Assembly (NCBI RefSeq): GCF_008000815.1
Contig: NZ_CP042806.1
Span: 3,286,001 to 3,350,000 of the forward strand
Direction: 5' to 3'
DNA: 64,000 nt
Source of the DNA: Terriglobus albidus
Lineage (GTDB): Bacteria; Acidobacteriota; Terriglobia; Terriglobales; Acidobacteriaceae
Both the position numbers and the translations under genes were made by a program. Below the pieces are notes generated by a model. It did no database searches and was not told the origin of the DNA. It saw only the letters and a program-made list of their open reading frames with translations. Shown piece after piece: positions 43,611 through 53,113 of this stretch (position 1 is its first letter; every line of letters begins with the position of its first letter).

Positions 43611-44180
43611 TTACGGTTGTTGCGGAATCATCGGCTCTACCTGCATCAGGTTGTTGAGTGTAGAGCGTTCCTGTGGCGTGAAGTCACGGTAAGCAGGGGA
43701 GTTAAGAGCGTTCTGCCGCTGCTCCGGCGGCAAACGGCGAAGGTCGCGGAAGGCCCGCGCCACCGTGCGGCGGCGTTCCATGGGTAAGGCTCCGAGTTGG
43801 CTCAAGGCTCCACGAACCTGCTGTCGCTGCTGTGGCTCCAGTTTCTCCATCGCTTCTGCCCGGTTGATGACACGCTCCCGCTGTTGCGGAGGCATGGCGT
43901 TCAACTGGCCCAGCCGCCCCATCACCCGTGCCTGGGTCTCCGGCGGAAGCTGCTTGAAGCCGGGCTCGCTGCGCAGAGCATTCTGCTGCTGTTGCGGGGT
44001 GAGATTGCGGTGCTTATCCATCCATTGGGCAAGATGTTCGCCACGGCCACCGCCGGGTGGCATTTGCCGCTGCGGTGGCGGAGGGGACGCGGGACGGCGC
44101 TGCTGAGCCAATCCTGGCATGACCATGGCAGCCGTCAGGGCTAACAGCGTCACGCTCCGTATTGTGCCTAAGCAGTTCAT
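43611..44180 (-). CDS. DUF3106-family exported protein
   Basis: A 189-residue protein with a signal peptide (SVTLLALTAAMVMPGLAQ), a Pro/Gln-rich stretch, and a helical region made of repeated motifs such as NLTPQQQQNALRSEPGFKQL, LPPETQARVMGRLGQLNAMP and LPPEQRQNALNSPAYRDFTP. This pattern matches DUF3106. The function is unknown; it may act as an envelope chaperone or as a stress sensor. It is the third gene of an operon after an ECF sigma factor and its anti-sigma factor. The start at 44180 is followed by the signal peptide; the frame is open to 44252. Confidence 0.82.
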   Translation of the reverse strand: MNCLGTIRSVTLLALTAAMVMPGLAQQRRPASPPPPQRQMPPGGGRGEHLAQWMDKHRNLTPQQQQNALRSEPGFKQLPPETQARVMGRLGQLNAMPPQQRERVINRAEAMEKLEPQQRQQVRGALSQLGALPMERRRTVARAFRDLRRLPPEQRQNALNSPAYRDFTPQERSTLNNLMQVEPMIPQQP

Positions 44181-44345
44181 TTCCGTACTTGTAGTACCAC
44201 TACGCGTCCAACGATAGCAACTTTCCGGGTAAAAGCCAGCGTGAAATATCACGCTAGCGTCACCTTTCGGCTCACAGCCCTACCTGGGAGCCCTTCCCAC
44301 TTAAAAAGGACCCAAAACTCAAGAAAAGGATGCGGTACGGGGCTC

Positions 44346-44834
44346 CTAGGTCTGAGGAGTCTCGTCTTCGTCCTGGGAAGCGTCGTCCAGAAGATCCATC
44401 TCCTGGATCGCCTGATCGTTGTGATCCAGAATCTGAAGATCGTCAACTACAGCGGCTCGCGCCGGAGGTGTGGACTTCAACTGTGTAACAACCCCTGCGC
44501 CGCCCAGCATCAAAACCAGCGCCATGGCCCCGGCCATCATCGGGCGGAACTGGGCTCCGGTGTTATAAAGCAGGCGCGCGCGCAGACGCTCCAGGAATCC
44601 GGCCGGAGCAGCCTGCTGCTCGGTGCGGATGCGGGCGTTTACGCGGGTATCAAACCAGGGAGAAGGCTCAGGCGCCGTCCAGGCGTCCATTGCCCCAAAT
44701 GTCGCACGCAGTTCCTTTAGCTCAACGCTGCACGGTTCACAACCGGACAGGTGAGCCTGGGCCGCACGCGAGGGAGCCTTTGCCGGGTTGAGTACCAGGT
44801 CTTCTAGCTCGTTTTGGAATTCATGGCAGTTCAT
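44346..44834 (-). CDS. anti-sigma factor with zinc-finger domain
   Basis: A 162-residue membrane protein. The N-terminal zf-HC2/ZAS domain has MNCHEFQ, then HLSGCEPC (His and two Cys of the HxxxCxxC motif), which binds and holds the ECF sigma factor. A single transmembrane helix (MMAGAMALVLMLGGAGVVTQ) follows near residue 100, then an acidic periplasmic tail. The gene starts 27 bases after the sigma gene stop, so the pair is co-transcribed. Release is likely through envelope stress and proteolysis or conformational change. Confidence 0.9.
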   Translation of the reverse strand: MNCHEFQNELEDLVLNPAKAPSRAAQAHLSGCEPCSVELKELRATFGAMDAWTAPEPSPWFDTRVNARIRTEQQAAPAGFLERLRARLLYNTGAQFRPMMAGAMALVLMLGGAGVVTQLKSTPPARAAVVDDLQILDHNDQAIQEMDLLDDASQDEDETPQT

Positions 44835-44861
44835 AACAGTTCATCCCGGCGCCGAAGCGCC

Positions 44862-45590
44862 TTATACGAAATCCTTCAGTTTCACGCGCAACGTTTGGTA
44901 GGCGCGGAACAACAGCGATTTGGTAGCGGACTCAGACAGTTTAAGCACTTCGCCTATCTGTTTGTAGTCCATTCCCTGATACTTGTGCATCAAAACGGCA
45001 TTCTTTTGCCGTTCTGGAAGAGCCATCACATGCTGCCGGATGGCCTGCATACGTTCCTCTCTGAGGAGATCGGCCTCGATAGTCGGCGTGTCGTCTGCGA
45101 CATCGGGCATGGTCCCGGTCTCATGGTCCGGCTCATCCAGGTGCACCGTCGGGGCAGAGCGCTCGTGCTTGGTATCACGCGCATAGTTCACGCCGAGGTT
45201 CGTGGCGATGCGATACAGCCAGGTCGAAAAACGAGCTTCGGCGCGATAGGTCTCACGTGACCGGAAGACCCGGAGGAAGACCTCCTGTGCCAGCTCTTCG
45301 GCGACGGCCTGGTTATGCACCATGCGATACATAAAGCTCACAATCGGCTTGCGGTACTTGGCCAGAAGAATGTCAAAGGCGGCAAAGTTGCCGGCCTTCA
45401 GTGCCAGCATGGTCTGGACGTCATCGTTGGCCGCAAAATCGGCCTGTATGCCAGTCACCGCCGGGTCGGGAAGGGTGACGGTCTGGAGGTCCGGATTGAG
45501 CGCCATCGTGCCCATGTCTTTGTGAACACGGTCCTCGGCAGGAGGTTGCGCGCCTTCCTCCGGGAATTTGGATGATCGTGGCTCCGGCAT
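44862..45590 (-). CDS. ECF RNA polymerase sigma factor
   Basis: A 242-residue sigma-70 family protein of the ECF (RpoE-like) group. Region 2 reads FDILLAKYRKPIVSFMYRMV and AEELAQEVFLRVFRSRETYR; region 4 reads LPERQKNAVLMHKYQGMDYK and IGEVLKLSESATKSLLFRAY. The first 60 residues are an extra N-terminal segment. It directs transcription of an envelope stress regulon and is held by the zinc-finger anti-sigma factor encoded next. It is the first gene of the triad with the DUF3106 protein. Confidence 0.93.
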   Translation of the reverse strand: MPEPRSSKFPEEGAQPPAEDRVHKDMGTMALNPDLQTVTLPDPAVTGIQADFAANDDVQTMLALKAGNFAAFDILLAKYRKPIVSFMYRMVHNQAVAEELAQEVFLRVFRSRETYRAEARFSTWLYRIATNLGVNYARDTKHERSAPTVHLDEPDHETGTMPDVADDTPTIEADLLREERMQAIRQHVMALPERQKNAVLMHKYQGMDYKQIGEVLKLSESATKSLLFRAYQTLRVKLKDFV

Positions 45591-45721
45591 TCCGTTGGCC
45601 TATTCTACCGGTTGAGATGCCGGTTTCGGCCAGTGGCGTCATCAGGGCGTCAATGGTATCTTGAATAAGGTCACCAAGGCGGCGTGTGCAACAGTCCGCG
45701 GCCCGGTTCCCACCCTTCACA

Positions 45722-45796
45722 GGGCGCATAACTCAGCGGTAGAGTGCCACCTTCACACGGTGGAAGTCGTAGGTTCGAATCCTGCTGTGCCCACCA
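45722..45796 (+). tRNA. tRNA-Val (anticodon CAC)
   Basis: 75 bases with encoded CCA. The acceptor stem pairs GGGCGCA with TGTGCCC, the anticodon arm is CCACC-TTCACAC-GGTGG with CAC at 45754-45756, and the T arm is TAGGTTCGAATCCTG. It reads GUG codons. Everything to its right has an acquired character, so its 3' end is a candidate integration site. Confidence 0.96.
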
Positions 45797-45826
45797 TAAA
45801 ATCAATAACTTGCAGGCAGTGGCGAA

Positions 45827-46303
45827 ATGGATTTGATGCCATTTGATGCCAAATTGCACAGATTGGCATCATTGGAGGTATCCAGAAAGCCGCCATCCGC
45901 GTTCGGGAACATCGGCGCTTTGAGTGAGGAATCGGGACACTCCAGTTTCCATAGCTTAAGCTCGAATATCGAGTCAACCGGTTGTCTTTCTGTGGCCCTG
46001 GATAGCGGTCGAACAGTTGCGATTGATGTTCAGATGATGCCCCATATTGATCATGGATATGCGGTCACTTCTCATAGTTCTCAGGGCTTGACGGCCGATC
46101 GGGTGCTAGTGGACATCGACGCCTCCGGTCGCAGCGATCTGGTGAACCAGCGCTTCGCCTATGTCTCCATTTCACGGGGCGCTTATGATGCGAAGATTTT
46201 CACCAACGATATGGGCGTCATAAATAGTTGCTATGGTCGCCAAGATCCCAACTCTTATGTTCTTCACGACGGCTCTAGGTTTCGGCACGAGTGGGATAGC
46301 TAA
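45827..46303 (+). pseudogene. MobF-type conjugative relaxase/helicase C-terminal remnant
   Basis: This frame contains DHGYAVTSHSSQGLTADRVL and NQRFAYVSISRGAYDAKIFT (about 46045-46205), the conserved end of the helicase domain of TraI/TrwC/TraA relaxases (motifs V and VI). The preceding GCLSVALDSGRTVAI also fits that region. The rest of a relaxase, usually over 900 residues, is missing; only the C-terminal fragment remains. It lies 30 bases after tRNA-Val. This indicates that a conjugative or mobilisable element integrated here and later decayed. Confidence 0.75.
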
Positions 46304-46414
46304 GTCATAAAGGGAACGCAAGCTTGTCGACCGGGCACAGCAACAAGAAACACCCAGAATCCATGCTTCGCGAGAAACTCAACCATTTGGTGCATCGACA
46401 CACTCCACTTGAGT

Positions 46415-46621
46415 CTACTTTCGTAACATCGATCCCTCTATGCGAGCAGCGGAAACCATCAGGTCTTTGCATGGTAGCCGGTCTGCGTCGGTTCTTGAGA
46501 TCGGTGCTGCCCGGTTCAATTGGGAGAGTTGCTCTTCGGGTTGCAACGAAGTTGCCAATACCACCAATCGCAACGAAAGAGCCACTAACGCCATGAGCAA
46601 TACTTGCCAGTCGAGTGTCAT
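46415..46621 (-). CDS. small putative membrane peptide
   Basis: A 68-residue ORF with a good ribosome site (GGGAG six bases before the ATG) and one hydrophobic helix (VLLMALVALSLRLVVLATSL) followed by a polar tail. No family was recognised. It follows another small membrane ORF on the same strand in the decayed start of the island, so it could be an intact small gene or a remnant. Confidence 0.4.
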   Translation of the reverse strand: MTLDWQVLLMALVALSLRLVVLATSLQPEEQLSQLNRAAPISRTDADRLPCKDLMVSAARIEGSMLRK

Positions 46622-46745
46622 TCTGTTCTCCCAAGTTCCTTCCTACTCTTGCTCTCATGCAACTCATAGATCATTCTCAAGATGCCGAGGCAGACCCATC
46701 AAGACTCCTGCAATCGCGAAACTCATAAGCGGATGCTTCTTCGAG

Positions 46746-47051
46746 TCACAAAAAACCTCGATCCGAGACGATCGGAGTGTAGGGAGCGTTGACCATCGTC
46801 GTCCCTATCCCCATCGATGGGCGGGTCCGTTGCGTGCGAGTCTTCTTGACCCAAGACCGGATGCTGAATGCGTATACACATATGCAAATCAGGTTTGCTG
46901 GAATAAAGCCAAACTGAGATGTGCGAAACCCGATTACGCAAACGATCATGCTGTTGACAATCGATATCAGAAGCCCCGTCCACGATTTGCGACCGATGAG
47001 GACAGTCGCCAATATGGTGAGAAAGCAAGAGAGGTAATCTAAATGAAACAT
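46746..47051 (-). CDS. small multi-span membrane protein
   Basis: A 101-residue ORF with about three hydrophobic stretches (LSCFLTILATVLIGRKSW, LLISIVNSMIVCVIGF, FGFIPANLICICVYAFSI). The spacing and the QFGFIPAN segment recall half-length PnuC-like or SWEET-like membrane proteins, but this is a weak resemblance. ATG 47051 is preferred; ATG 47075 is also in frame. The polar C-terminal 30 residues look unlike the rest and may reflect decay. Confidence 0.5.
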   Translation of the reverse strand: MFHLDYLSCFLTILATVLIGRKSWTGLLISIVNSMIVCVIGFRTSQFGFIPANLICICVYAFSIRSWVKKTRTQRTRPSMGIGTTMVNAPYTPIVSDRGFL

Positions 47052-47089
47052 ATCGACTTCGACCTTAGGTGGCATTCATATGAACCGCG

Positions 47090-47573
47090 CTAAATTGCTT
47101 CCTCAATTGCCATTGCAAACTTCTCGTCGGCTATTCTCGCGCGTTCAATGGTCAACCGGTTACCGCGCTTTGCACTGAGGTATGTCCAGACCCACTGGAA
47201 GAAGACGCTCACCCTCAAGCTGCTCTCGACCAGAGACTGTACGTGGATCAACGCCCAGACGAGCCAAGCCAAAAAATCGCTCATCATGACGCTCGGTCTG
47301 TAACGCGGCAAAATTCTTGCGGACTGCGGCAAGGTGGCCCTCGTTGAAGTAAGGAAAAGGAGGAAGCTGTGATTTCTTGGTTACGCGCCGAAAGATTGAT
47401 TTTGCGGCGTAACGTCCTTGCTGCATGGCGACTTGATCAAGAGACGCTGTATCGCGAATTACAAATATCTCGGGATGGTCCTGGACCGTCAGATCCGGTC
47501 GGAGTGCCTTCGCCGCAGCAAGGCGACCAAATCCGCTTCCGACGATTACAACAAGTGGAACCTTGCTTGCCAT
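47090..47573 (-). pseudogene. type II NADH dehydrogenase (NDH-2), internally deleted and frameshifted
   Basis: The first 25 codons (MASKVPLVVIVGSGFGRLAA) are the FAD-binding N-terminus of NDH-2, with an AAGGGAG ribosome site. They run directly into HPEIFVIRDTASLDQ and QQGRYAAKSIFRRV, which normally lie about 280 residues later, so the middle of the gene is deleted. Near 47285 the frame shifts, and the C-terminal membrane anchor continues in another frame (MSDFLAWLVWALIHVQSLVE, FFQWVWTYLSAKRGNRL). No functional protein is expected. Confidence 0.75.
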
Positions 47574-48583
47574 TTCTGGCTCCCTTTACACGTATCGTTC
47601 ATGCATGCAGTGCCGAATATCCTAGCTCCACATAGCAGCGTGAGGGTAGCAGCCGTGTACCACCGAAACAATCACATGTTCCTGTAATAAAGGTTTGAAT
47701 AGGACACATCGACGCGGCATTTTGTTCACTTCAGCTCTAACATGCGACTGCGATTCGCGCCATTTGATGAGACGAGTGAGTGCCGGCAGATATACAGAGC
47801 AGCCTTACGGCCTTTGGCAATCAGCTAGGCAAAGTTCTTCAGGAGATTCAAGCGCTGCGCTAGCTTGTGACGGAGATTCTAAATCAAGCTTTTGCAGAGA
47901 ACGCCATCCTCGACTGCGCATCTGACAGCTGTCTGGGCACAAGCGAGGGCTCTACTTCTGCGTGACCCTTGTGGGCTACCTTAGTCAGCGTGCGATTCGT
48001 GACTTCTCGTAGCTTCTGGGTGACCGGTAAGCAGGAAGTAACGCGGAAATTTCCGGATCGCTCGTGAAACGCTCGCGAATCAGCTGTAGGTCCCTAGGAA
48101 AACTACAAGGCGACCGCTGGTTCTTTTTCGCACGATTCATATTTGCGAGTGGTTCTGGCCAACAAGAAATCGTGATCATTCCCTCAGTAGATGAGGCTTC
48201 CAAGCAAACCCATTGAATGCAATTCCGAAGCCGTTGAACAGCTTGCGTCGTCGCGCGATACCAAGGCCGGCAAGTGCGTAAAGGGACCTACTCAGCAGGG
48301 CCAGCCGCTTTCTCGCTCCGTAGCTTGATTGCTCTCTGGGATCTTGGTGGCGTTTGTTTGCATCTGCTCAGATTCTTCCGCCAGCGAAATGTCGTCAGCA
48401 ATTTCGCAGTCAGCAACGCTGTTTATCTCAGTTGTCTTGAACTGCTCATAACCTCAAATCCGCCATCAGCTCAACACTATTCTTGCCATAAACATGTAAT
48501 AGATCAAGGGTGCCAAGTGACGTATTGTTCATCCATCGGAGAGGCATCCATGTCTCTCCGTCCAACGAAAGGACGATATCACC
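47574..48583. other. about 1 kb with no recognisable gene
   Basis: Between the NDH-2 remnant and the short ORF before malic enzyme, open frames are short and lack ribosome sites or known motifs. The stretch looks like decayed island DNA. No insertion sequence ends, tRNA or direct repeat of the tRNA-Val end were found by eye. Confidence 0.5.
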
Positions 48584-48688
48584 ATGGATCGCACACCTGT
48601 TGGCTTTAGCCTCTTCATGCTGAAGGCTGTTCTTCGCGGGCAGGGCGACGAAGTCATCGATCTAGCTAAGGTCAATCTGTTTCGCTAA
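48584..48688 (+). CDS. short ORF upstream of malic enzyme
   Basis: A 34-codon ORF (MDRTPVGFSLFMLKAVLRGQ, then GDEVIDLAKVNLFR) with AAAGGA 8 bases before the ATG, ending 35 bases before the malic enzyme start. It is not recognised. It might be a small coupled ORF or the tail of a lost gene. Confidence 0.3.
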   Translation: MDRTPVGFSLFMLKAVLRGQGDEVIDLAKVNLFR

Positions 48689-48723
48689 CAACGATCAATT
48701 GAAAGGAAGCGAAGAATCCGCAT

Positions 48724-50418
48724 ATGGTTACAGCAGCAAATCGGTCGGATATTCCTGGAGGAATGGATCTCCTCAATCGGCAAGGTTTAAACAAAGGCAC
48801 CGCATTCACTGAGGAGGAGCGTACAGAATTTGGACTGCAAGGGCTTCTCCCGCCACACATAGAAACCCTTGATGAGCAAGCCGTTCGAGCTTACGAGGCC
48901 TTCCAGAGAAAAGACAGCGACCTGGAGCGGCATATCTACCTACGAGCTCTCCAGGATACCAACGAGGTTCTCTTTTACAGGCTCATCGTCGACCACATCG
49001 AAGAAATGATACCGCTGGTTTACACGCCAACGGTTGCGACGGCGATTGAACAATTCAGCCACATCTATCGCCGGCCTCGCGGACTATTCATCCCCTACCC
49101 ATTGCGCGACTCAATCCCGCAGCTTCTGCGGAATCGTCCGAATAAAGACGTCGATGTAATCGTAGTAACCGATGGCGAACGCATTCTGGGCATCGGTGAT
49201 CAAGGCGCAGGCGGGCTTGGCATCTCTATTGGCAAGCTCTCGCTCTACACGGGCATTGGTGGTATTCGTCCGGAACGGACTTTACCGATCGTCTTGGATG
49301 TAGGCACTAATAATAAGGAGCGGTTGAACGATCCTGCGTACCTCGGCTGGCGTCATGAACGGATTACCGGCCAGGCGTATTTCGATTTCGTAGATCAGTT
49401 CGTTCAGGCGGTAAAGCAGGAGTTTCCTGAGGCATGCCTGCAGTGGGAAGACTTCGCAACCCCACATGCCCGGCCAATTCTCCAGCGTTATCGCGACCAG
49501 CTACTGACTTTCAACGATGACATCCAGGTAACAGCGGCGGTCGTTCTCGGAGCTGTTCTAGGTGCGGTCAACGTGACTGGAAAGAGTTTGGGCGAACAAC
49601 AGATCGTCATGCTCGGGGCAGGTTCGACCGGAATCGGTGTCGCTGATGGCTTGCGAACGGCGATGATAAGTGAAGGACTAAGCGAAGAGGAGGCCCGCAG
49701 CCGCTTCTGGATCGTTGACAAAGATGGTTTCTTACATTCCGGGCGAAATGACCTGAGTCCGGAACAGCGTGTCTATGCCCAGCCTGAGATCAATGTTGCC
49801 GGATGGCCCCGGAGCCTAAACGGACACATCGGCCTGGCCGATGTGATCGGAAAACTTAGGGCAACAATCCTGATCGGTTTCTCCACGGTTGGTGGTGCTT
49901 TTTCTGAGCCAATTGTTCGCGAAATGGCGCGAAAGGTCGAGCGGCCTATTATCTTTCCTCTCTCGAATCCTACTTCAAAATCCGAAGCAACCGCAGAGGA
50001 CCTTATTCGTTGGACCGATGGACGCGCCCTGGTCGCGTCGGGTTCTCCGTTTGCACCTGTCACCCACAACGGGCGGAAGATTGCTATCGCGCAATGCAAC
50101 AACGTTCATATTTTCCCGGCAATGGGACTTGCCGTTGTCGCTTCCGGCGCTCGCCGGGTCACCGACGCAATGATGCAGGCCGCAGCTCGTGCGCTTGCCG
50201 CAAATTCGCCTGCCCTCAAAGATCCTTCCGCGTCCCTGCTTTCTCCCCTGAAAGATAGTAGGCGGGTCGCCAGGGATATTGCGATCGCGGTTGGCATTCA
50301 GGCGCAAAACGACGGCGTCGCTCCAAAGGTCACTGAGGACGAACTGCGAAGGCGCGTGCTGAAAACACAGTGGACGCCTGCTTACGCCTCGTTTGGAATA
50401 GCACGGAACGAAGAGTGA
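48724..50418 (+). CDS. maeA: NAD-dependent malic enzyme
   Basis: A 564-residue enzyme of the long SfcA/MaeA type that converts malate to pyruvate and CO2 with NAD. Motifs are intact: VYTPTVATAIEQFSHIYRRP, VTDGERILGIGDQGAGGLGI (metal site), VLDVGTNNKERL, FNDDIQVTAAVVLGAVLGAV and the Rossmann loop MLGAGSTGIGVADGL. It lies eight bases before sdhC and is the first gene of an operon that, with SDH and fumarase, would carry succinate through fumarate and malate to pyruvate. Confidence 0.95.
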   Translation: MVTAANRSDIPGGMDLLNRQGLNKGTAFTEEERTEFGLQGLLPPHIETLDEQAVRAYEAFQRKDSDLERHIYLRALQDTNEVLFYRLIVDHIEEMIPLVYTPTVATAIEQFSHIYRRPRGLFIPYPLRDSIPQLLRNRPNKDVDVIVVTDGERILGIGDQGAGGLGISIGKLSLYTGIGGIRPERTLPIVLDVGTNNKERLNDPAYLGWRHERITGQAYFDFVDQFVQAVKQEFPEACLQWEDFATPHARPILQRYRDQLLTFNDDIQVTAAVVLGAVLGAVNVTGKSLGEQQIVMLGAGSTGIGVADGLRTAMISEGLSEEEARSRFWIVDKDGFLHSGRNDLSPEQRVYAQPEINVAGWPRSLNGHIGLADVIGKLRATILIGFSTVGGAFSEPIVREMARKVERPIIFPLSNPTSKSEATAEDLIRWTDGRALVASGSPFAPVTHNGRKIAIAQCNNVHIFPAMGLAVVASGARRVTDAMMQAAARALAANSPALKDPSASLLSPLKDSRRVARDIAIAVGIQAQNDGVAPKVTEDELRRRVLKTQWTPAYASFGIARNEE

Positions 50419-50425
50419 GGTTCGA

Positions 50426-51184
50426 ATGTCAACCAATGCAAGTTCGAATCCGATAGTTCGCCCGGGTGGCAATGTGACGACGCAAAACATTGCCACCAAA
50501 CAACGTGCAGTGGCCTTCTGGCACACCATGATCGGGAAGAAGATAGTTATGGCGGTTACGGGAGTCGTACTTATTGGCTTCGTAATCGCCCACATGTTGG
50601 GCAATCTCAAAATATTTTCGGGTCCGGACGAGATCAACACATACTCACGATTCCTGAGGGAAATAGGTACACCCGAGCTTGCCTATGGAGAACTGCTCTG
50701 GGTGGTGAGAATTGTCTTACTTATTTGTGTGGCCCTTCATATCACGGCGGCAGCTCAGCTTACTCGTATGAGCCAGGCTGCGCGACCAGTTGGATACAGC
50801 GTCAAGCGCGAAGTCGAGACGACCTTCGCAGCACGCATGATGCGCTGGGGCGGGGTGCTGCTGGTTGTCTTCATCATCTTCCATCTTCTTCACCTGACGG
50901 CAGGTGTAGTTGGATTCCAGCCAGGTCAGTTCAAACATCTGGCGGCTTACCAGAACGTAGTGGCAGCTTTCACACTCTGGCCGGTTGCGCTCTTCTATGT
51001 CGTGGCAATGGGGGCGCTTTGCCTGCACCTCTATCACGGAATTTGGAGCATGCTGCAAACCCTTGGCTGGAGCACTGCCCGAAACCAAAGGCAACTGAAG
51101 ATCGTTGCGCGAGTCATAGCGATCGTAGTGTTTGTTGGATTCAGCTCCGTCCCCGTTTCTGTATGGGCAGGCTGGTTTCGCTAA
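50426..51184 (+). CDS. sdhC: succinate dehydrogenase cytochrome b subunit
   Basis: A 252-residue membrane subunit with five helices and several His residues positioned to ligate heme (ALHITAAAQL, FHLLHLTAGV, CLHLYHGIWSML). It matches the single-anchor cytochrome b558 type used by Bacillus-like and related SDH/fumarate reductases, which usually bind two hemes. A GAGG site precedes the ATG. Spacing to sdhA is 16 bases. It links electrons from succinate to the quinone pool. Confidence 0.93.
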   Translation: MSTNASSNPIVRPGGNVTTQNIATKQRAVAFWHTMIGKKIVMAVTGVVLIGFVIAHMLGNLKIFSGPDEINTYSRFLREIGTPELAYGELLWVVRIVLLICVALHITAAAQLTRMSQAARPVGYSVKREVETTFAARMMRWGGVLLVVFIIFHLLHLTAGVVGFQPGQFKHLAAYQNVVAAFTLWPVALFYVVAMGALCLHLYHGIWSMLQTLGWSTARNQRQLKIVARVIAIVVFVGFSSVPVSVWAGWFR

Positions 51185-51200
51185 TTAGAGGAGTACAGAA

Positions 51201-53111
51201 ATGTTGGAAACAAGGATACCCTCGGGTCCAATCGAGCAGAAGTGGGACAAGTGCCGCTTTGAAATGAAGCTGGTCAATCCGGCGAATCGCCGCAAACACT
51301 CGATCATCGTAGTGGGTGCGGGGTTGGCAGGTGCCGCCGCCGCCGCCACTCTCGGCCAGCAAGGCTACCAGGTCCATTGCTTTTCCTATCACGACACCCC
51401 ACGGCGCGCACACTCTATCGCAGCGCAGGGAGGAATCAATGCCGCCAAAAACTATCGCAATGACGGCGACAGCGTCTTCCGCCTCTTCAAGGACACTGTC
51501 AAGGGCGGTGATTTTCGCGCCCGCGAAGCCAATGTGCATCGCCTGGCGGAAATTAGTGTCAACATCATCGATCAATGCGTCGCGCAAGGCGTGCCGTTTG
51601 CAAGGGAGTACGGCGGACTTCTGGACAACCGATCTTTTGGCGGCGTGCAAGTCGAACGAACCTTTTACGCGCGAGGCCAGACAGGACAGCAACTCCTGCT
51701 CGGTGCCTATCAAGCCCTCGAAGAGCAGATCGCAGCCGGAAGAGTAACGATGCACATCCGGACTGAACTGCTCGATGTAGTCCTTATCAATGGCATCGCG
51801 CGCGGCATTGTGACGCGGGATCTGGTCACGGGCCAAGTCGATTGCCACGCTGCCGACGTGGTTGTGCTTGCAACGGGAGGATATTCCAATGTCTTCTATC
51901 TCTCCACTAACGCCAAGGCGTCGAACTGTACGGCAATCTGGCGGGCTCATCGCCGCGGCGCCCTTTTTGGGAACCCATGTTTCACCCAGATCCATCCGAC
52001 GTGTATTCCATTGAGCAGCGAGCAACAGTCCAAGCTGACGCTAATGTCAGAGTCACTGCGGAATGACGGGCGCGTATGGGTGCCGAAGAAAAAGGGTGAA
52101 ACCCGCAGCGCGAGAGATATTCCGGAAAGTGAGCGGGACTACTATCTCGAGAACCGCTACCCAAATTTTGGCAATCTCGTGCCGCGCGACGTCGCATCAC
52201 GAAACGCGAAGGAAGTGTGCGATGAAGGTCGCGGCGTGGGACCGCGGGGGCAGGGTGTCTATCTGGATTTTGCGGATGCGATTCATCGGCTCGGGCTCGA
52301 AACAGTTCGTGAGAAGTATGGCAATCTGTTCGACATCTATCAAAGGATCACAGGAGAAGATGCGTACACGATCCCGATGCGGATCTATCCCGCTCCCCAC
52401 TACACGATGGGCGGATTGTGGGTTGATTATCACTTGATGTCCACGATCCCCGGACTGTTCGTGAGCGGTGAGGCGAACTTCTCAGATCACGGCGCAAATC
52501 GGCTCGGCGCGAGCGCCCTGATGCAGGGCCTCGCAGATGGCTACTTTATCATCCCCAGCACGGTGCCGGATTACATTGCTTCCACCAAACTGGACCCTGT
52601 GGATACCTCCCATCCGGAGTTCAAGGCGACCGAAGCCGAGGTAAAAGATCGAATCAACAATCTACTTACGATTCGGGGGAAACGCAGCCCCGATTCGTTC
52701 CATAAAGAACTCGGCAAGATCGTCTGGGATAACTGTGGCATGGCCCGTTCTGATGCAGGGTTGCGCAAGGCGCTCGCTCGGATTCCTGAATTGCGGGACG
52801 AGTTCTGGCAGAACCTTCGTATCGTTGGTACCGGCGAAGAACTGAATCAGGGCCTAGAAAAGGCGAACCGTGTATCTGATTTCCTTGAACTCTCCGAACT
52901 CATGTGTATGGACGCGCTACAACGTACCGAATCGTGCGGAGGCCATTTCCGGGTGGAGAGTCAGACTGCCGATGGTGAGGCGAAACGCAACGATGAGGAC
53001 TTTGCTTACACAGCGGCCTGGGAGTGGAAGGGTTCCGGCAATACTCCCGTCCTTCACAAGGAACCGCTTACTTTCGAGTACGTCCCGCTTTCGCAAAGGA
53101 GTTACAAGTAG
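51201..53111 (+). CDS. sdhA: succinate dehydrogenase flavoprotein subunit
   Basis: A 636-residue FAD subunit. The Rossmann loop ([17 protein letters not shown]), the covalent FAD histidine region ([18 protein letters not shown]), [10 protein letters not shown] in the substrate site and [15 protein letters not shown] are intact. It oxidises succinate to fumarate and passes electrons to the iron-sulfur subunit. The sequence type ([20 protein letters not shown]) fits the group of SDH/FRD with a single cytochrome b anchor. It is followed three bases later by sdhB. Confidence 0.95.
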   Translation: MLETRIPSGPIEQKWDKCRFEMKLVNPANRRKHSIIVVGAGLAGAAAAATLGQQGYQVHCFSYHDTPRRAHSIAAQGGINAAKNYRNDGDSVFRLFKDTVKGGDFRAREANVHRLAEISVNIIDQCVAQGVPFAREYGGLLDNRSFGGVQVERTFYARGQTGQQLLLGAYQALEEQIAAGRVTMHIRTELLDVVLINGIARGIVTRDLVTGQVDCHAADVVVLATGGYSNVFYLSTNAKASNCTAIWRAHRRGALFGNPCFTQIHPTCIPLSSEQQSKLTLMSESLRNDGRVWVPKKKGETRSARDIPESERDYYLENRYPNFGNLVPRDVASRNAKEVCDEGRGVGPRGQGVYLDFADAIHRLGLETVREKYGNLFDIYQRITGEDAYTIPMRIYPAPHYTMGGLWVDYHLMSTIPGLFVSGEANFSDHGANRLGASALMQGLADGYFIIPSTVPDYIASTKLDPVDTSHPEFKATEAEVKDRINNLLTIRGKRSPDSFHKELGKIVWDNCGMARSDAGLRKALARIPELRDEFWQNLRIVGTGEELNQGLEKANRVSDFLELSELMCMDALQRTESCGGHFRVESQTADGEAKRNDEDFAYTAAWEWKGSGNTPVLHKEPLTFEYVPLSQRSYK

Positions 53112-53113
53112 CC

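Noticed and set aside
45671-45977. Open frames on the minus strand across tRNA-Val
   Set aside because: They are reverse readings of the tRNA (the peptide GTAGFEPTTSTV is a common artefact of tRNA genes).
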